DNA of 6,457 bases from Bacteroidota bacterium. GTDB lineage: Bacteria > Bacteroidota > Bacteroidia > Chitinophagales > UBA10324. Shown in pieces: positions 1 to 6,457 of this stretch. Position 1 is the first letter of the stretch; every line of letters begins with the position of its first letter. The stretch spans positions 1-6,457 of the forward strand of contig DMRR01000074.1 in NCBI GenBank assembly GCA_003455275.1. Reading direction: 5' to 3'. Under the pieces are notes generated by a model. It worked only from the letters and a program-made list of their open reading frames with translations, was not told the origin of the DNA and made no database searches. A program made the translations under genes and the position numbers.

Positions 1-572
1 CCATGTTTGTCGAAGCTTAACACATCCACAATTTTTTTATTGCTGAGCAAAGTGTTTCCATCCCAACCAAACAATAAATATTTTTTTCCGGTATGAATAA
101 TCTGATAGTATAGTGCGCCATACCATCTTTCATTAGAAGTAACAGTGTCAGCTGCATCAGTGAAATAATCGGAGTAATCATAAAGCGGAAATAATTTCAG
201 GTCACTGGATTTGGGCTGTATGGCACCGAAGTAGCGATACACACCCGTGGTTTTTTGTAAATCCCAATTGAAGATCCGAAAGTTGCCATCGTCAGCATAC
301 ATAATATTGATGCGCGTTAAACTGTCGAAAGGATACTCATAAGAGTTTTCAATTTTCAGTGCGCGTACCAGCATCGGAATAAATTCATAGCATGCATACT
401 GCCTTACACCCTGTTCAGATCCATTGACAATAGAATCAGCTATTACTTTAAGTGAGTCTTCATACAGTTTTAATTCTTTCAAATCCTCTTCAGAGATTTT
501 TGCAAAACTTTTTTCACCCTGAAAAAATATTATCAGGCAGGAAAATAAAATTATAAAAGGCGCCGTTCTCAT
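1..572 (-). CDS. Uncharacterised exported protein, C-terminus cut off by window edge
   Basis: The frame read from the ATG at 572-570 stays open for 190 codons to the left edge, so only the N-terminal part is seen. Residues 1-24 form a signal peptide: Arg2, a hydrophobic core at about residues 5-17, and a plausible signal peptidase I site after SFA (22-24). Cys12 lies inside the core with Phe at -2, so a lipobox is unlikely. The mature part starts with a charged, probably helical stretch (25-50), then an aromatic-rich region with motifs IPMLVRALKIENSYEYPFDSL (65-85), YRYFGAIQ (112-119), WYGALYYQI (150-158) and KYLLFGWDGN (164-173). From memory, similar exported proteins occur in other Bacteroidota without assigned function; I assign none. 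The frame extends upstream to a stop at 641-639 with a TTG at 602-600, but the ATG places the signal peptide at the N-terminus. It diverges from the receptor gene. The encoded protein is a periplasmic or outer-membrane candidate by inference only. Confidence 0.82.
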   Translation of the reverse strand, partial: MRTAPFIILFSCLIIFFQGEKSFAKISEEDLKELKLYEDSLKVIADSIVNGSEQGVRQYACYEFIPMLVRALKIENSYEYPFDSLTRINIMYADDGNFRIFNWDLQKTTGVYRYFGAIQPKSSDLKLFPLYDYSDYFTDAADTVTSNERWYGALYYQIIHTGKKYLLFGWDGNTLLSNKKIVDVLSFDKH

Positions 573-714
573 TCTGAAAATAAAACGATTTAGGTGAAAC
601 AAAATTGCTTTGACCTGACAAAGAAGATTCAGAAATATTTAAACGGCACAGGCGATATGCACAGCATCATGAGCAATTTTAATTTTTGCCTATAGCTTAT
701 ACTTGCCTTCATTC
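573..714. promoter_or_regulatory. Divergent intergenic region expected to hold promoters for both flanking units
   Basis: This 142-bp AT-rich stretch separates two divergent starts (ATG at 572 on minus, ATG at 715 on plus), so both promoters should lie here. Against the Bacteroidota -7 consensus TAnnTTTG, I see near matches only: TATTTCTG on the minus strand (637-630, one mismatch), TATACTTG on the plus strand (698-705, one mismatch) and TAATTTTTG on the plus strand (680-688, one extra base). None has an obvious -33 TTTG at the expected distance. Neither start has a purine-rich Shine-Dalgarno sequence, which is normal in this phylum. That promoters exist here is inferred from gene layout; their exact positions are not resolved. 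Confidence 0.5.
601..680. repeat. Spaced 9-bp inverted repeat in the divergent intergenic region
   Basis: AAAATTGCT at 601-609 is the exact reverse complement of AGCAATTTT at 672-680, with 62 bp between the arms. The arms sit 28 bp and 34 bp from the two divergent start codons, so the arrangement is nearly symmetric. The 8-bp palindrome AAATATTT (633-640) lies near the centre. The long loop makes an RNA hairpin unlikely; paired binding sites for one regulator are possible. In AT-rich DNA a 9-bp pair can also arise by chance. Confidence 0.3.
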
Positions 715-3126
715 ATGAGAATTTCAATAACGCTTTTATCTCCTCTCCTCATTTTATTTTTTTCCATTTCAGCTTTTTCTCAATCACACACCTTCAGCGG
801 ATATGTGAGCGACAGAAAAACCGGTGAGCGTCTTATCGGCGCTACCATTTATGATCCGGTTCGTAAACAAGGAACAAACAGTAATGAGTATGGATTTTTT
901 TCGCTCACACTTTCAGGAAACGATTCTGCCAACCTGATTGTAAGCTATGTTGGTTTTCAGACTGAAGTGTTGCGTTTTGATATGAATTCAGATCATCAGC
1001 TAAATATTTCACTCTCACCTTCTGTGACATTAAATGAGGTGGTGATTCAAGGTTCGCGAACTGAGCAAATTCAGGAGCGTTCACAAATGAGCCGCATTGA
1101 TTTTCCTATGGAAAAACTAAAAACTATTCCCGCCTTGTTTGGTGAAGCTGATTTGCTTAAAGCATTACAACTCCTTCCCGGAATTCAATCAGGAGGTGAA
1201 GGAAGCACCGGATTATATGTGCGCGGCGGCGGACCTGATCAGAATCTGATTCTGTTGGATGGTGCTCCGGTTTACAATGTCTCACATCTGTTTGGTTTCT
1301 TTTCAGTGTTCAATCCGGATGCGATTAAGAATGTCAGTATTTACACCGGAGGATTTCCAGCACGATATGGCGGACGACTCTCTTCAGTTCTTGACATCAG
1401 TATGAAGGATGGAAACAGAAATGATTTTACAGTTGATGCGAGTGTTGGCGTTATTTCCAGTAAGCTCACTTTGCAAGGTCCGATTAAAAAGAACAAAGCT
1501 TCCTTCATTATTTCCGGAAGAAGGACTTATCTCGATATTCTTGCTCAGCCTTTCATCCGTGCTGCATCTGCAGGCGAAGGAACCGGAGGATACTATTTCT
1601 ATGATTTGAATGGAAAACTGAATTGGACCATCGATGAAAAGAATAAAGTTTATCTCAGCGCTTATTCGGGCGACGATAAATTTTACGCCAAAGACAGCTA
1701 CACCTGGGATAACGGAAGCGATTATGGAAGCACTTCAGATAAATTCAAACTCGGTTGGGGAAATATTACTTCCACTCTGAAATGGAATCATCAGTTCAAT
1801 AAAAAAACTTTTAACAATTTCCATCTGATCTATACTAAGTTTAAATTCAATGTTGGTGTGGAAGAAAAAGAAACCACTAACGATGCAAGCGGCTCCACCA
1901 CCATCACCAATTCTCTCAACTATCTCTCAGGTGTTCAGGATTACACAGTGAAAAATGATCTCGACTGGATTCCCAGTCCTGCGCACTACATTAAGTTTGG
2001 AATTGCATACACTTATCATCAGTTCAGCACGGGCGCCTATCAGTTTCACGCGGAAGATGTGAACACCAGCGTATATGATACCACTGTCGGCAGCACTCCG
2101 GTTTATTCAAACGAAGGATACGCATATCTCGAAGATGACTGGGAGTTAAGTAAGCGACTGAAATCAAATATCGGCATGCACTTCTCAGTTGATAATGTGA
2201 AAAACACATTCTACTATCATCCGGAGCCGCGTATTTCTCTCCGTTATCTCATTAATGAAAATATTTCCATCAAGGCAAGTTTCTGCACGATGGAACAATA
2301 CATACACTTGCTTTCAAACAGCAGCACAGGATTGCCTACTGATTTGTGGGTTCCTGCAACGGATAAAGTTTCTCCTCAACGCTCTTGGCAACCTGCGCTT
2401 GGTTACTCGCAAAGTTTTAAAGAGAAAGAAGACGATTATGAATTCACAATTGAAACTTATTATAAAGACATGAAAGGGGTGATTGATTACCTCGATGGCT
2501 CTAACTTTTTAAGTACGGCCGAAAGCTGGGAAGACAAAGTTGCAATCGGTCATGCCTGGAGTTATGGTACCGAGTTTTTTCTTCAGAAAAAAACTGGCGA
2601 CTTAACCGGATGGATTGGTTACACCTGGAGTCATAGCTGGCGGCAGTTTGACGACATCAATTACGGAAAAAAATTTCCTTACAAGTATGACCGCCGGCAT
2701 GATGCTGAAATTGTTTTGAGTTATAAACTATCCGGTGGCTGTGATGTTGGAATCACATGGGTTTATGGAACCGGGAATGCAATTACACTTCCTGTTGCAA
2801 AATATTTTGATGGCGGAAATTCTTCGCTCAACAATATTCTTTATGGAAATAATTATTGGGGAAATTATTACAGCGAGATTGATTACTTCGGTGAAAAGAA
2901 CAGCACCCGCATGAAAGCATATCATCGTCTCGATATCGGTTTCAACTGGACAAAAGAAAAGAAATGGGGCAACCGTGTTTTCTCTCTCGGAATTTACAAT
3001 GTGTATTCAAGACGAAATCCATACTTCTACTATCTCAGTACTGATATACACGGCAATCCTCAATATAAAATGGTAAGCCTTTTTCCAATTATTCCTTCCA
3101 TTAGCTATTCATTACACTTCAATTAA
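715..3126 (+). CDS. TonB-dependent outer-membrane receptor with carboxypeptidase-like regulatory domain (DUF4249-partner type)
   Basis: An 803-residue outer-membrane beta-barrel transporter expected to move a substrate across the outer membrane using TonB/ExbBD energy; the substrate is unknown. Residues 1-22 are a signal peptide, probably cut after AFS before Gln23. Residues 25-102 match a carboxypeptidase D-like regulatory domain (FSGYVSDRKTGERLIGATI, then IVSYVGFQTE). LNEVVI (106-111) is a TonB-box-like motif. The plug spans about 125-230, with LYVRGGGPDQNLILLDG (167-183) and FPARYGGRLSSVLDI (214-228). The rest is aromatic-rich barrel ending in SISYSLHF plus Asn, an outer-membrane-protein-type last strand. 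I chose the ATG at 715; an in-frame TTG at 703 would only add four residues before the signal peptide. At about 800 residues it is shorter than polysaccharide SusC proteins (about 1000), and no SusD follows. The stop is one base from the DUF4249 start, indicating an operon. No truncation or frameshift is visible. Confidence 0.95.
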   Translation: MRISITLLSPLLILFFSISAFSQSHTFSGYVSDRKTGERLIGATIYDPVRKQGTNSNEYGFFSLTLSGNDSANLIVSYVGFQTEVLRFDMNSDHQLNISLSPSVTLNEVVIQGSRTEQIQERSQMSRIDFPMEKLKTIPALFGEADLLKALQLLPGIQSGGEGSTGLYVRGGGPDQNLILLDGAPVYNVSHLFGFFSVFNPDAIKNVSIYTGGFPARYGGRLSSVLDISMKDGNRNDFTVDASVGVISSKLTLQGPIKKNKASFIISGRRTYLDILAQPFIRAASAGEGTGGYYFYDLNGKLNWTIDEKNKVYLSAYSGDDKFYAKDSYTWDNGSDYGSTSDKFKLGWGNITSTLKWNHQFNKKTFNNFHLIYTKFKFNVGVEEKETTNDASGSTTITNSLNYLSGVQDYTVKNDLDWIPSPAHYIKFGIAYTYHQFSTGAYQFHAEDVNTSVYDTTVGSTPVYSNEGYAYLEDDWELSKRLKSNIGMHFSVDNVKNTFYYHPEPRISLRYLINENISIKASFCTMEQYIHLLSNSSTGLPTDLWVPATDKVSPQRSWQPALGYSQSFKEKEDDYEFTIETYYKDMKGVIDYLDGSNFLSTAESWEDKVAIGHAWSYGTEFFLQKKTGDLTGWIGYTWSHSWRQFDDINYGKKFPYKYDRRHDAEIVLSYKLSGGCDVGITWVYGTGNAITLPVAKYFDGGNSSLNNILYGNNYWGNYYSEIDYFGEKNSTRMKAYHRLDIGFNWTKEKKWGNRVFSLGIYNVYSRRNPYFYYLSTDIHGNPQYKMVSLFPIIPSISYSLHFN

Positions 3127-3127
3127 A

Positions 3128-3988
3128 ATGAAAATTAGAATTCAAATATTTTATTCCCTCTTCTCATTGCTGCTTGCTTCTTGTTCAACTATTGTTCAAA
3201 TTGATCAACCAGAATTGACAAGGCAACTCGTTCTTACATCAACCATAATTCCTGACAGTTCGATTAGTGTATTTGTTACACATAGCGTAGGTCCGCTTGC
3301 CAAAAGCGGCGGCGATAGTATAACCAATGCAACTGTTAAACTTTTTGAGAACGGCTCATTGTTAGGTCCGCTCACTTATAATTATAATGGAAACTATATT
3401 TCTTCTTTTCTTCCGCAAACGGGAAAAACATATCGGGTCGAAGTCAGCGCTTCAGGATATAATGACATTTCAGCAGAAGTACGGGTACCTGATCCGCCTT
3501 CAGTTGACACTGGCTACGCTACTTTTACCTCTGATCAAAACGGTGATATCATGAATGGCCTTGTTTCCATTGATGACCCTTCTGTCGAAAACTATTATTT
3601 GATACAAGCGCAATTCAGATTTAACTACGATACAACCTGGATGAACGATACCTCATGGGCTGAAGTCCAAATCTCTTCAGATGATCCAACAATTGATAAC
3701 ACAAGCAATGGATTTTCGCAACTTATTTTTTCTGATATAGGTTTTAACGGAGGGAAATATTCCATTCGCTTTCATAGTAATTTTTTTAATTCTGATACAA
3801 CCGGAACTCACCTGAGATTTCGAATTTTCTCACTAAGCCGTGACAGTTATCTGTATTGGATTTCATTATACAAATACTATGATTCAAACGGGAACCCTTT
3901 TGCAGAACCGGTGCAGGTTTACAGCAATGTAAGCAGCGGCATGGGAATACTTGGTGCAGCGAATGTTGTTGTGAAAAATATCTATTGA
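3128..3988 (+). CDS. DUF4249 family lipoprotein, partner of the TonB-dependent receptor
   Basis: A 286-residue outer-membrane lipoprotein candidate of unknown function. Residues 1-18 are a lipoprotein signal peptide (Lys2, Arg4, hydrophobic core) and LASC at 16-19 is a good lipobox, making Cys19 the lipidated residue. The DUF4249 pattern follows: IDQPE (25-29), LVLTSTI (34-40), ITNATVKLFENG (65-76), GKTYRVEVSASGY (99-111), then a beta-rich half ending in SNVSSGMGILGAA (266-278), the usual C-terminal signature, so the protein appears complete although towards the short end of the family. The first half looks like a beta-sandwich. In the family, DUF4249 genes commonly sit next to receptors of the type found here, suggesting a SusD-like accessory or lid role, which is inference. 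The start lies one base after the receptor stop with an A-rich leader and no Shine-Dalgarno, so expression probably depends on translational coupling and the receptor promoter. It ends 5 bp from the convergent lolA stop. Confidence 0.9.
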   Translation: MKIRIQIFYSLFSLLLASCSTIVQIDQPELTRQLVLTSTIIPDSSISVFVTHSVGPLAKSGGDSITNATVKLFENGSLLGPLTYNYNGNYISSFLPQTGKTYRVEVSASGYNDISAEVRVPDPPSVDTGYATFTSDQNGDIMNGLVSIDDPSVENYYLIQAQFRFNYDTTWMNDTSWAEVQISSDDPTIDNTSNGFSQLIFSDIGFNGGKYSIRFHSNFFNSDTTGTHLRFRIFSLSRDSYLYWISLYKYYDSNGNPFAEPVQVYSNVSSGMGILGAANVVVKNIY

Positions 3989-3993
3989 TATTA

Positions 3994-4659
3994 CTATCGG
4001 AGGTCAACTACTTCAACTCCCGGATGCTGCTTTGCATCGAAGGTGAAAAAAGTGTCAGCAATTGTTGTGTTCGGAGTGAGTTTTTGAATTTCAAAAGTCA
4101 GCTTGGTTCCGTCCTTATTAAAAATCTTAGCTGAATAAATAGTCTTCTCTACTTTATCAATCATCAGCCTGACCTTGAAATAAGTTTTACTCTTATCATT
4201 CGGTGTCATGTCAATCACCTGGTAAACTTTTCCGTTGATTGTTTTTTCTTCAATGTATCCGCACAGAAAATTCTTTTCATAAATCGTAAAAATTTGTGTC
4301 GGTGTTATCTCATCGGCATCAGGTTCGTAATTATTAACCTGAACTTCATTCGCATCTTTTAGATAAGTCCAGATTTTAGTATTGTCACAAAATATTTCCT
4401 GATTCGTTAATTCAAGTTTGTATTTATTTCCTTTCACATAGAGAGTTCCGGATTGTTGTTCAGTCACAGCATTCGCACTGCTTTCAGATTTCATGCTGAA
4501 AGTTGCTTTTACAGTTGTGAAGGTTTTGTATTTGGCACTTACGCCGCTGAGAATTGTAGCGGCTGTTTTGGTATCAACCGGTTGAGCATAACTCCCTGAT
4601 AAACTCAGGGCGACAATTGCAATGAAAAGGAAAACGGTGAGAGAAATCTGTTTAATCAT
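3994..4659 (-). CDS. lolA: LolA-family outer-membrane lipoprotein carrier protein
   Basis: A 221-residue periplasmic chaperone expected to accept lipoproteins released from the inner membrane by the LolCDE ABC transporter and carry them to the outer membrane. Residues 1-25 are a signal peptide (Lys3, hydrophobic core 5-20, cleavage after SYA before Gln26). The mature protein has the LolA layout: an N-terminal helix with ILSGVSAKYKTFTTVKATFSM (about 36-56), alternating beta strands such as GTLYVKGNKYKLELTN, a NEVQVNNYEPD turn, and the C-terminal FDAKQHPGVEVVDLR typical of Bacteroidota LolA. Length is normal for the family. The gene starts 10 bp after the ftsK stop with no Shine-Dalgarno and no room for its own promoter unless it lies inside ftsK, so an ftsK-lolA operon is likely. 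LolB, the outer-membrane acceptor of gammaproteobacteria, is generally absent from this phylum, so the acceptor step is unknown. The family call is firm; the exact client range is not shown by sequence. Confidence 0.92.
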   Translation of the reverse strand: MIKQISLTVFLFIAIVALSLSGSYAQPVDTKTAATILSGVSAKYKTFTTVKATFSMKSESSANAVTEQQSGTLYVKGNKYKLELTNQEIFCDNTKIWTYLKDANEVQVNNYEPDADEITPTQIFTIYEKNFLCGYIEEKTINGKVYQVIDMTPNDKSKTYFKVRLMIDKVEKTIYSAKIFNKDGTKLTFEIQKLTPNTTIADTFFTFDAKQHPGVEVVDLR

Positions 4660-4669
4660 CGGGGCTAAT

Positions 4670-6457
4670 TTAATCTTTGCGCCCGAGGTTAGTCAACAAC
4701 TGTTCCAATGATAAACTGTCCTTGATCAGCACCTCTCTTGCTTTGCTTCCCTGATTTTGCCCAACCACTCCGGCTAGCTCCAACTGATCCATTAATCTTC
4801 CTGCGCGGTTGTATCCGAGTTTCATTCGGCGTTGAATCAATGAAGTGCTTCCTTGCTGAAACTGAACAATGAGCCGGGCGGCTTCTTCAAACATTTCATC
4901 TTTTTCATCCGGATCAAAACTTCCTTCGCTGCCTTCACCCTCTTCATCCAGAACTTCAGGAAGCATATGAGCTTCGGCATAAGCCTGTTGTTCTTTTATG
5001 AAATCCGTTACGCGCTCCACTTCCGGAGTATCAACGAAAGCGCATTGCAAGCGAATCACTTCACCATTGATGGAAATAAGCATATCACCACGGCCTATCA
5101 ATTGGTCTGCACCTCCGGTGTCGAGGATGGTGCGTGAGTCAACTTTTGATTGAACACGGAATGCAATCCGTGCAGGGAAATTAGCTTTGATAGTACCGGT
5201 AATCACATTGACAGACGGGCGCTGAGTTGCAATGATCAGATGAATTCCAATTGCACGCGCAAGTTGTGCGAGCCGTGCTATTGGCATCTCCACTTCTTTT
5301 CCGGCAGTCATTATCAAATCTGCAAACTCATCAATCACTAAAACGATATAAGGAAGGAAACGATGTCCCTTGGTCGGATTCAAACGACGGGCATAAAATT
5401 TTTCATTATACTCTTTTATGTTTCTGCATCCTGCTTCTTTCAAAAGATTGTATCGCAAATCCATTTCAATGCAGAGTGCTTTCAAAGTGTTGATCACTTT
5501 CTTCGTATCTACAATGATGGGTTCTTCTTCACCGGGAAGTTTTGCTAGGAAATGTTTTTCAATCAGTGAATACAAACTCAGCTCAACTTTTTTTGGATCC
5601 ACCAAAACAAATTTCACCTGTGATGGATGTTTCTTGTAAAGAAGAGAAACAAGCAGAGCATTTATTCCAACAGATTTTCCCTGGCCTGTGGCCCCCGCGA
5701 CAAGTAAGTGCGGCATCTTAGATAAGTCAGCAATAAAAATTTCATTGCTGATTGTTTTGCCAAGAGCGACCGGTAAATCAAAAGTTGTATTCTGAAATTT
5801 TTCTGAAGCAAGAAGTCCACGCATGCTCACCACTTCCTTATTTATGTTCGGAACCTCGATACCGATTGTACCTTTTCCGGGAATCGGTGCAATGATTCTA
5901 ATGCCAAGAGCGGCAAGACTCAGTGCTATATCATCTTCAAGGTTTTTGATTTTACTGATCCGAACTCCTGGAACAGGAATGATTTCATAAAGAGTAACTG
6001 TGGGTCCAACAGTCGCTTTGATTTTCTGTATTTCAATTCCGTAATTCTGGAGTGTGGTGATGATTTGGTTCTTGTTCCGCTCCAGTTCTTCCGGATCAAT
6101 TTTTATTTTTTCGCTACCGTAATTTTCTAAAAGATCTAGAGTTGGATATTGATAATTGCTTAGTTCAAGTGTGGGATCATATAATTCCATTTGCGGATGC
6201 GCCTCAGGATCTTCTGCCATTGCTTCTTCCGGAGTTTCTACAATGTCGAGCTCAAGGTCTTCATCATAATTTTCAGGGTCAAAAGTTTTTTCGTCCTCTT
6301 CTGTGTTTTCAATTTCCAATTCTGCCTGCGGTTCTTCCACAGGGGCCTCAGGAACAGTTGTAGCGAGTGGAATTTCATTTGAATCCTCTTCCATTTGCTT
6401 CATTCTGTTCAGAGTTTCGTGAACAGTCGGAACATCAGGAGCAAGTGTATATGCATT
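4670..6457 (-). CDS. ftsK: DNA translocase FtsK, N-terminal membrane domain beyond window edge
   Basis: A hexameric ATP-driven DNA pump at the division septum that clears and aligns chromosome ends before cell division. The frame has no stop up to 6457, so 595 residues are visible and the N-terminal transmembrane domain lies outside. Numbering from the right edge: an acidic Glu/Asp/Pro-rich linker (about 20-95), the alpha domain (about 115-210), then the RecA-like motor with Walker A GATGQGKS (255-262), VLVDPKKVE (284-292), Walker B VLVIDEF (372-378), ATQRPSVNVITG (410-421) and GRGDML (455-460), and a winged-helix gamma domain (about 518-588) with STSLIQRRMKLGYNRAGR. Gln in place of Ser in Walker A is usual in Bacteroidota FtsK. 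The ATG at 6403 is internal: 18 in-frame codons precede it and continue off the edge, and the whole membrane domain would otherwise be missing. The stop is 10 bp upstream of lolA. All catalytic motifs appear intact. Confidence 0.96.
   Translation of the reverse strand, partial: NAYTLAPDVPTVHETLNRMKQMEEDSNEIPLATTVPEAPVEEPQAELEIENTEEDEKTFDPENYDEDLELDIVETPEEAMAEDPEAHPQMELYDPTLELSNYQYPTLDLLENYGSEKIKIDPEELERNKNQIITTLQNYGIEIQKIKATVGPTVTLYEIIPVPGVRISKIKNLEDDIALSLAALGIRIIAPIPGKGTIGIEVPNINKEVVSMRGLLASEKFQNTTFDLPVALGKTISNEIFIADLSKMPHLLVAGATGQGKSVGINALLVSLLYKKHPSQVKFVLVDPKKVELSLYSLIEKHFLAKLPGEEEPIIVDTKKVINTLKALCIEMDLRYNLLKEAGCRNIKEYNEKFYARRLNPTKGHRFLPYIVLVIDEFADLIMTAGKEVEMPIARLAQLARAIGIHLIIATQRPSVNVITGTIKANFPARIAFRVQSKVDSRTILDTGGADQLIGRGDMLISINGEVIRLQCAFVDTPEVERVTDFIKEQQAYAEAHMLPEVLDEEGEGSEGSFDPDEKDEMFEEAARLIVQFQQGSTSLIQRRMKLGYNRAGRLMDQLELAGVVGQNQGSKAREVLIKDSLSLEQLLTNLGRKD

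Noticed and set aside
703..714. TTG at 703 as the receptor start codon
   Set aside because: It adds only MPSF before a signal peptide that is already complete from the ATG at 715, has no better ribosome binding site, and overlaps a promoter-like box.
1409..2925. Short open frames within the receptor gene (plus 1409-1609 and 2255-2473; minus 2024-2209 and 2728-2925)
   Set aside because: All sit within the intact receptor frame, whose protein is well explained; their translations show no recognisable family.
3786..4007. Minus-strand open frame of 73 codons across the DUF4249/lolA junction
   Set aside because: It overlaps the end of both well-supported genes and its Cys/His-rich translation is a by-product of the opposite strand.
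3998..4023. GGAG/CTCC pairing near the lolA 3' end as a terminator
   Set aside because: The stem is only about four to five pairs with a bulge, has no T-run, and lies inside the lolA coding sequence.
4853..5639. Several overlapping open frames of 61-94 codons on the plus strand inside ftsK
   Set aside because: They lie antisense to highly conserved FtsK motor sequence, show no domain-like features or initiation signals, and overlap each other in different frames, as expected of shadow frames.
5672..5695. Gln in the FtsK Walker A (GATGQGKS instead of GATGSGKS) as a defective ATPase
   Set aside because: The catalytic Gly-Lys-Ser is intact and this substitution is usual for FtsK in Bacteroidota.
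6142..6382. Two plus-strand open frames opposite the acidic FtsK linker
   Set aside because: They are Phe/Leu-rich because they are the complement of Glu/Asp-rich codons; nothing supports translation.

Overview
The window looks like ordinary chromosomal DNA from a member of the Bacteroidota. The evidence is a TonB-dependent receptor with an N-terminal carboxypeptidase-like regulatory domain directly followed by a DUF4249 lipoprotein, an FtsK with the GATGQGKS Walker A variant usual in this phylum, LolA next to FtsK, AT-rich DNA, and starts without Shine-Dalgarno sequences. I cannot place it reliably below phylum level.

Layout, left to right. (1) Positions 1-572, minus strand: the first 190 codons of an uncharacterised exported protein whose C-terminus lies beyond the left edge. 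(2) Positions 573-714: a 142-bp divergent intergenic region that should carry the promoters for both flanking units; it contains a spaced 9-bp inverted repeat. (3) Positions 715-3988, plus strand: a two-gene unit, a TonB-dependent outer-membrane receptor and a DUF4249 lipoprotein separated by one base. (4) Positions 3994-6457, minus strand: lolA and the C-terminal three quarters or so of ftsK, with ftsK upstream and 10 bp between them. FtsK is open at the right edge. Only 5 bp separate the convergent stop codons of the DUF4249 gene and lolA. No stretch above 300 bp lacks a gene.

How the genes fit together. FtsK (chromosome segregation at the septum) and LolA (periplasmic lipoprotein carrier) are housekeeping genes, probably co-transcribed. 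LolA could in principle ferry the DUF4249 lipoprotein towards the outer membrane, as it would any outer-membrane lipoprotein, so the adjacency need not mean a dedicated link. The receptor and DUF4249 protein look like a two-part outer-membrane machine analogous in layout to SusC/SusD, but without SusD, an ECF sigma/anti-sigma pair or any enzyme that would reveal the substrate.

I found no RNA gene, CRISPR array, insertion sequence, phage gene or convincing terminator, and no clearly new system. The least understood parts are the receptor/DUF4249 pair and the truncated exported protein at the left edge.
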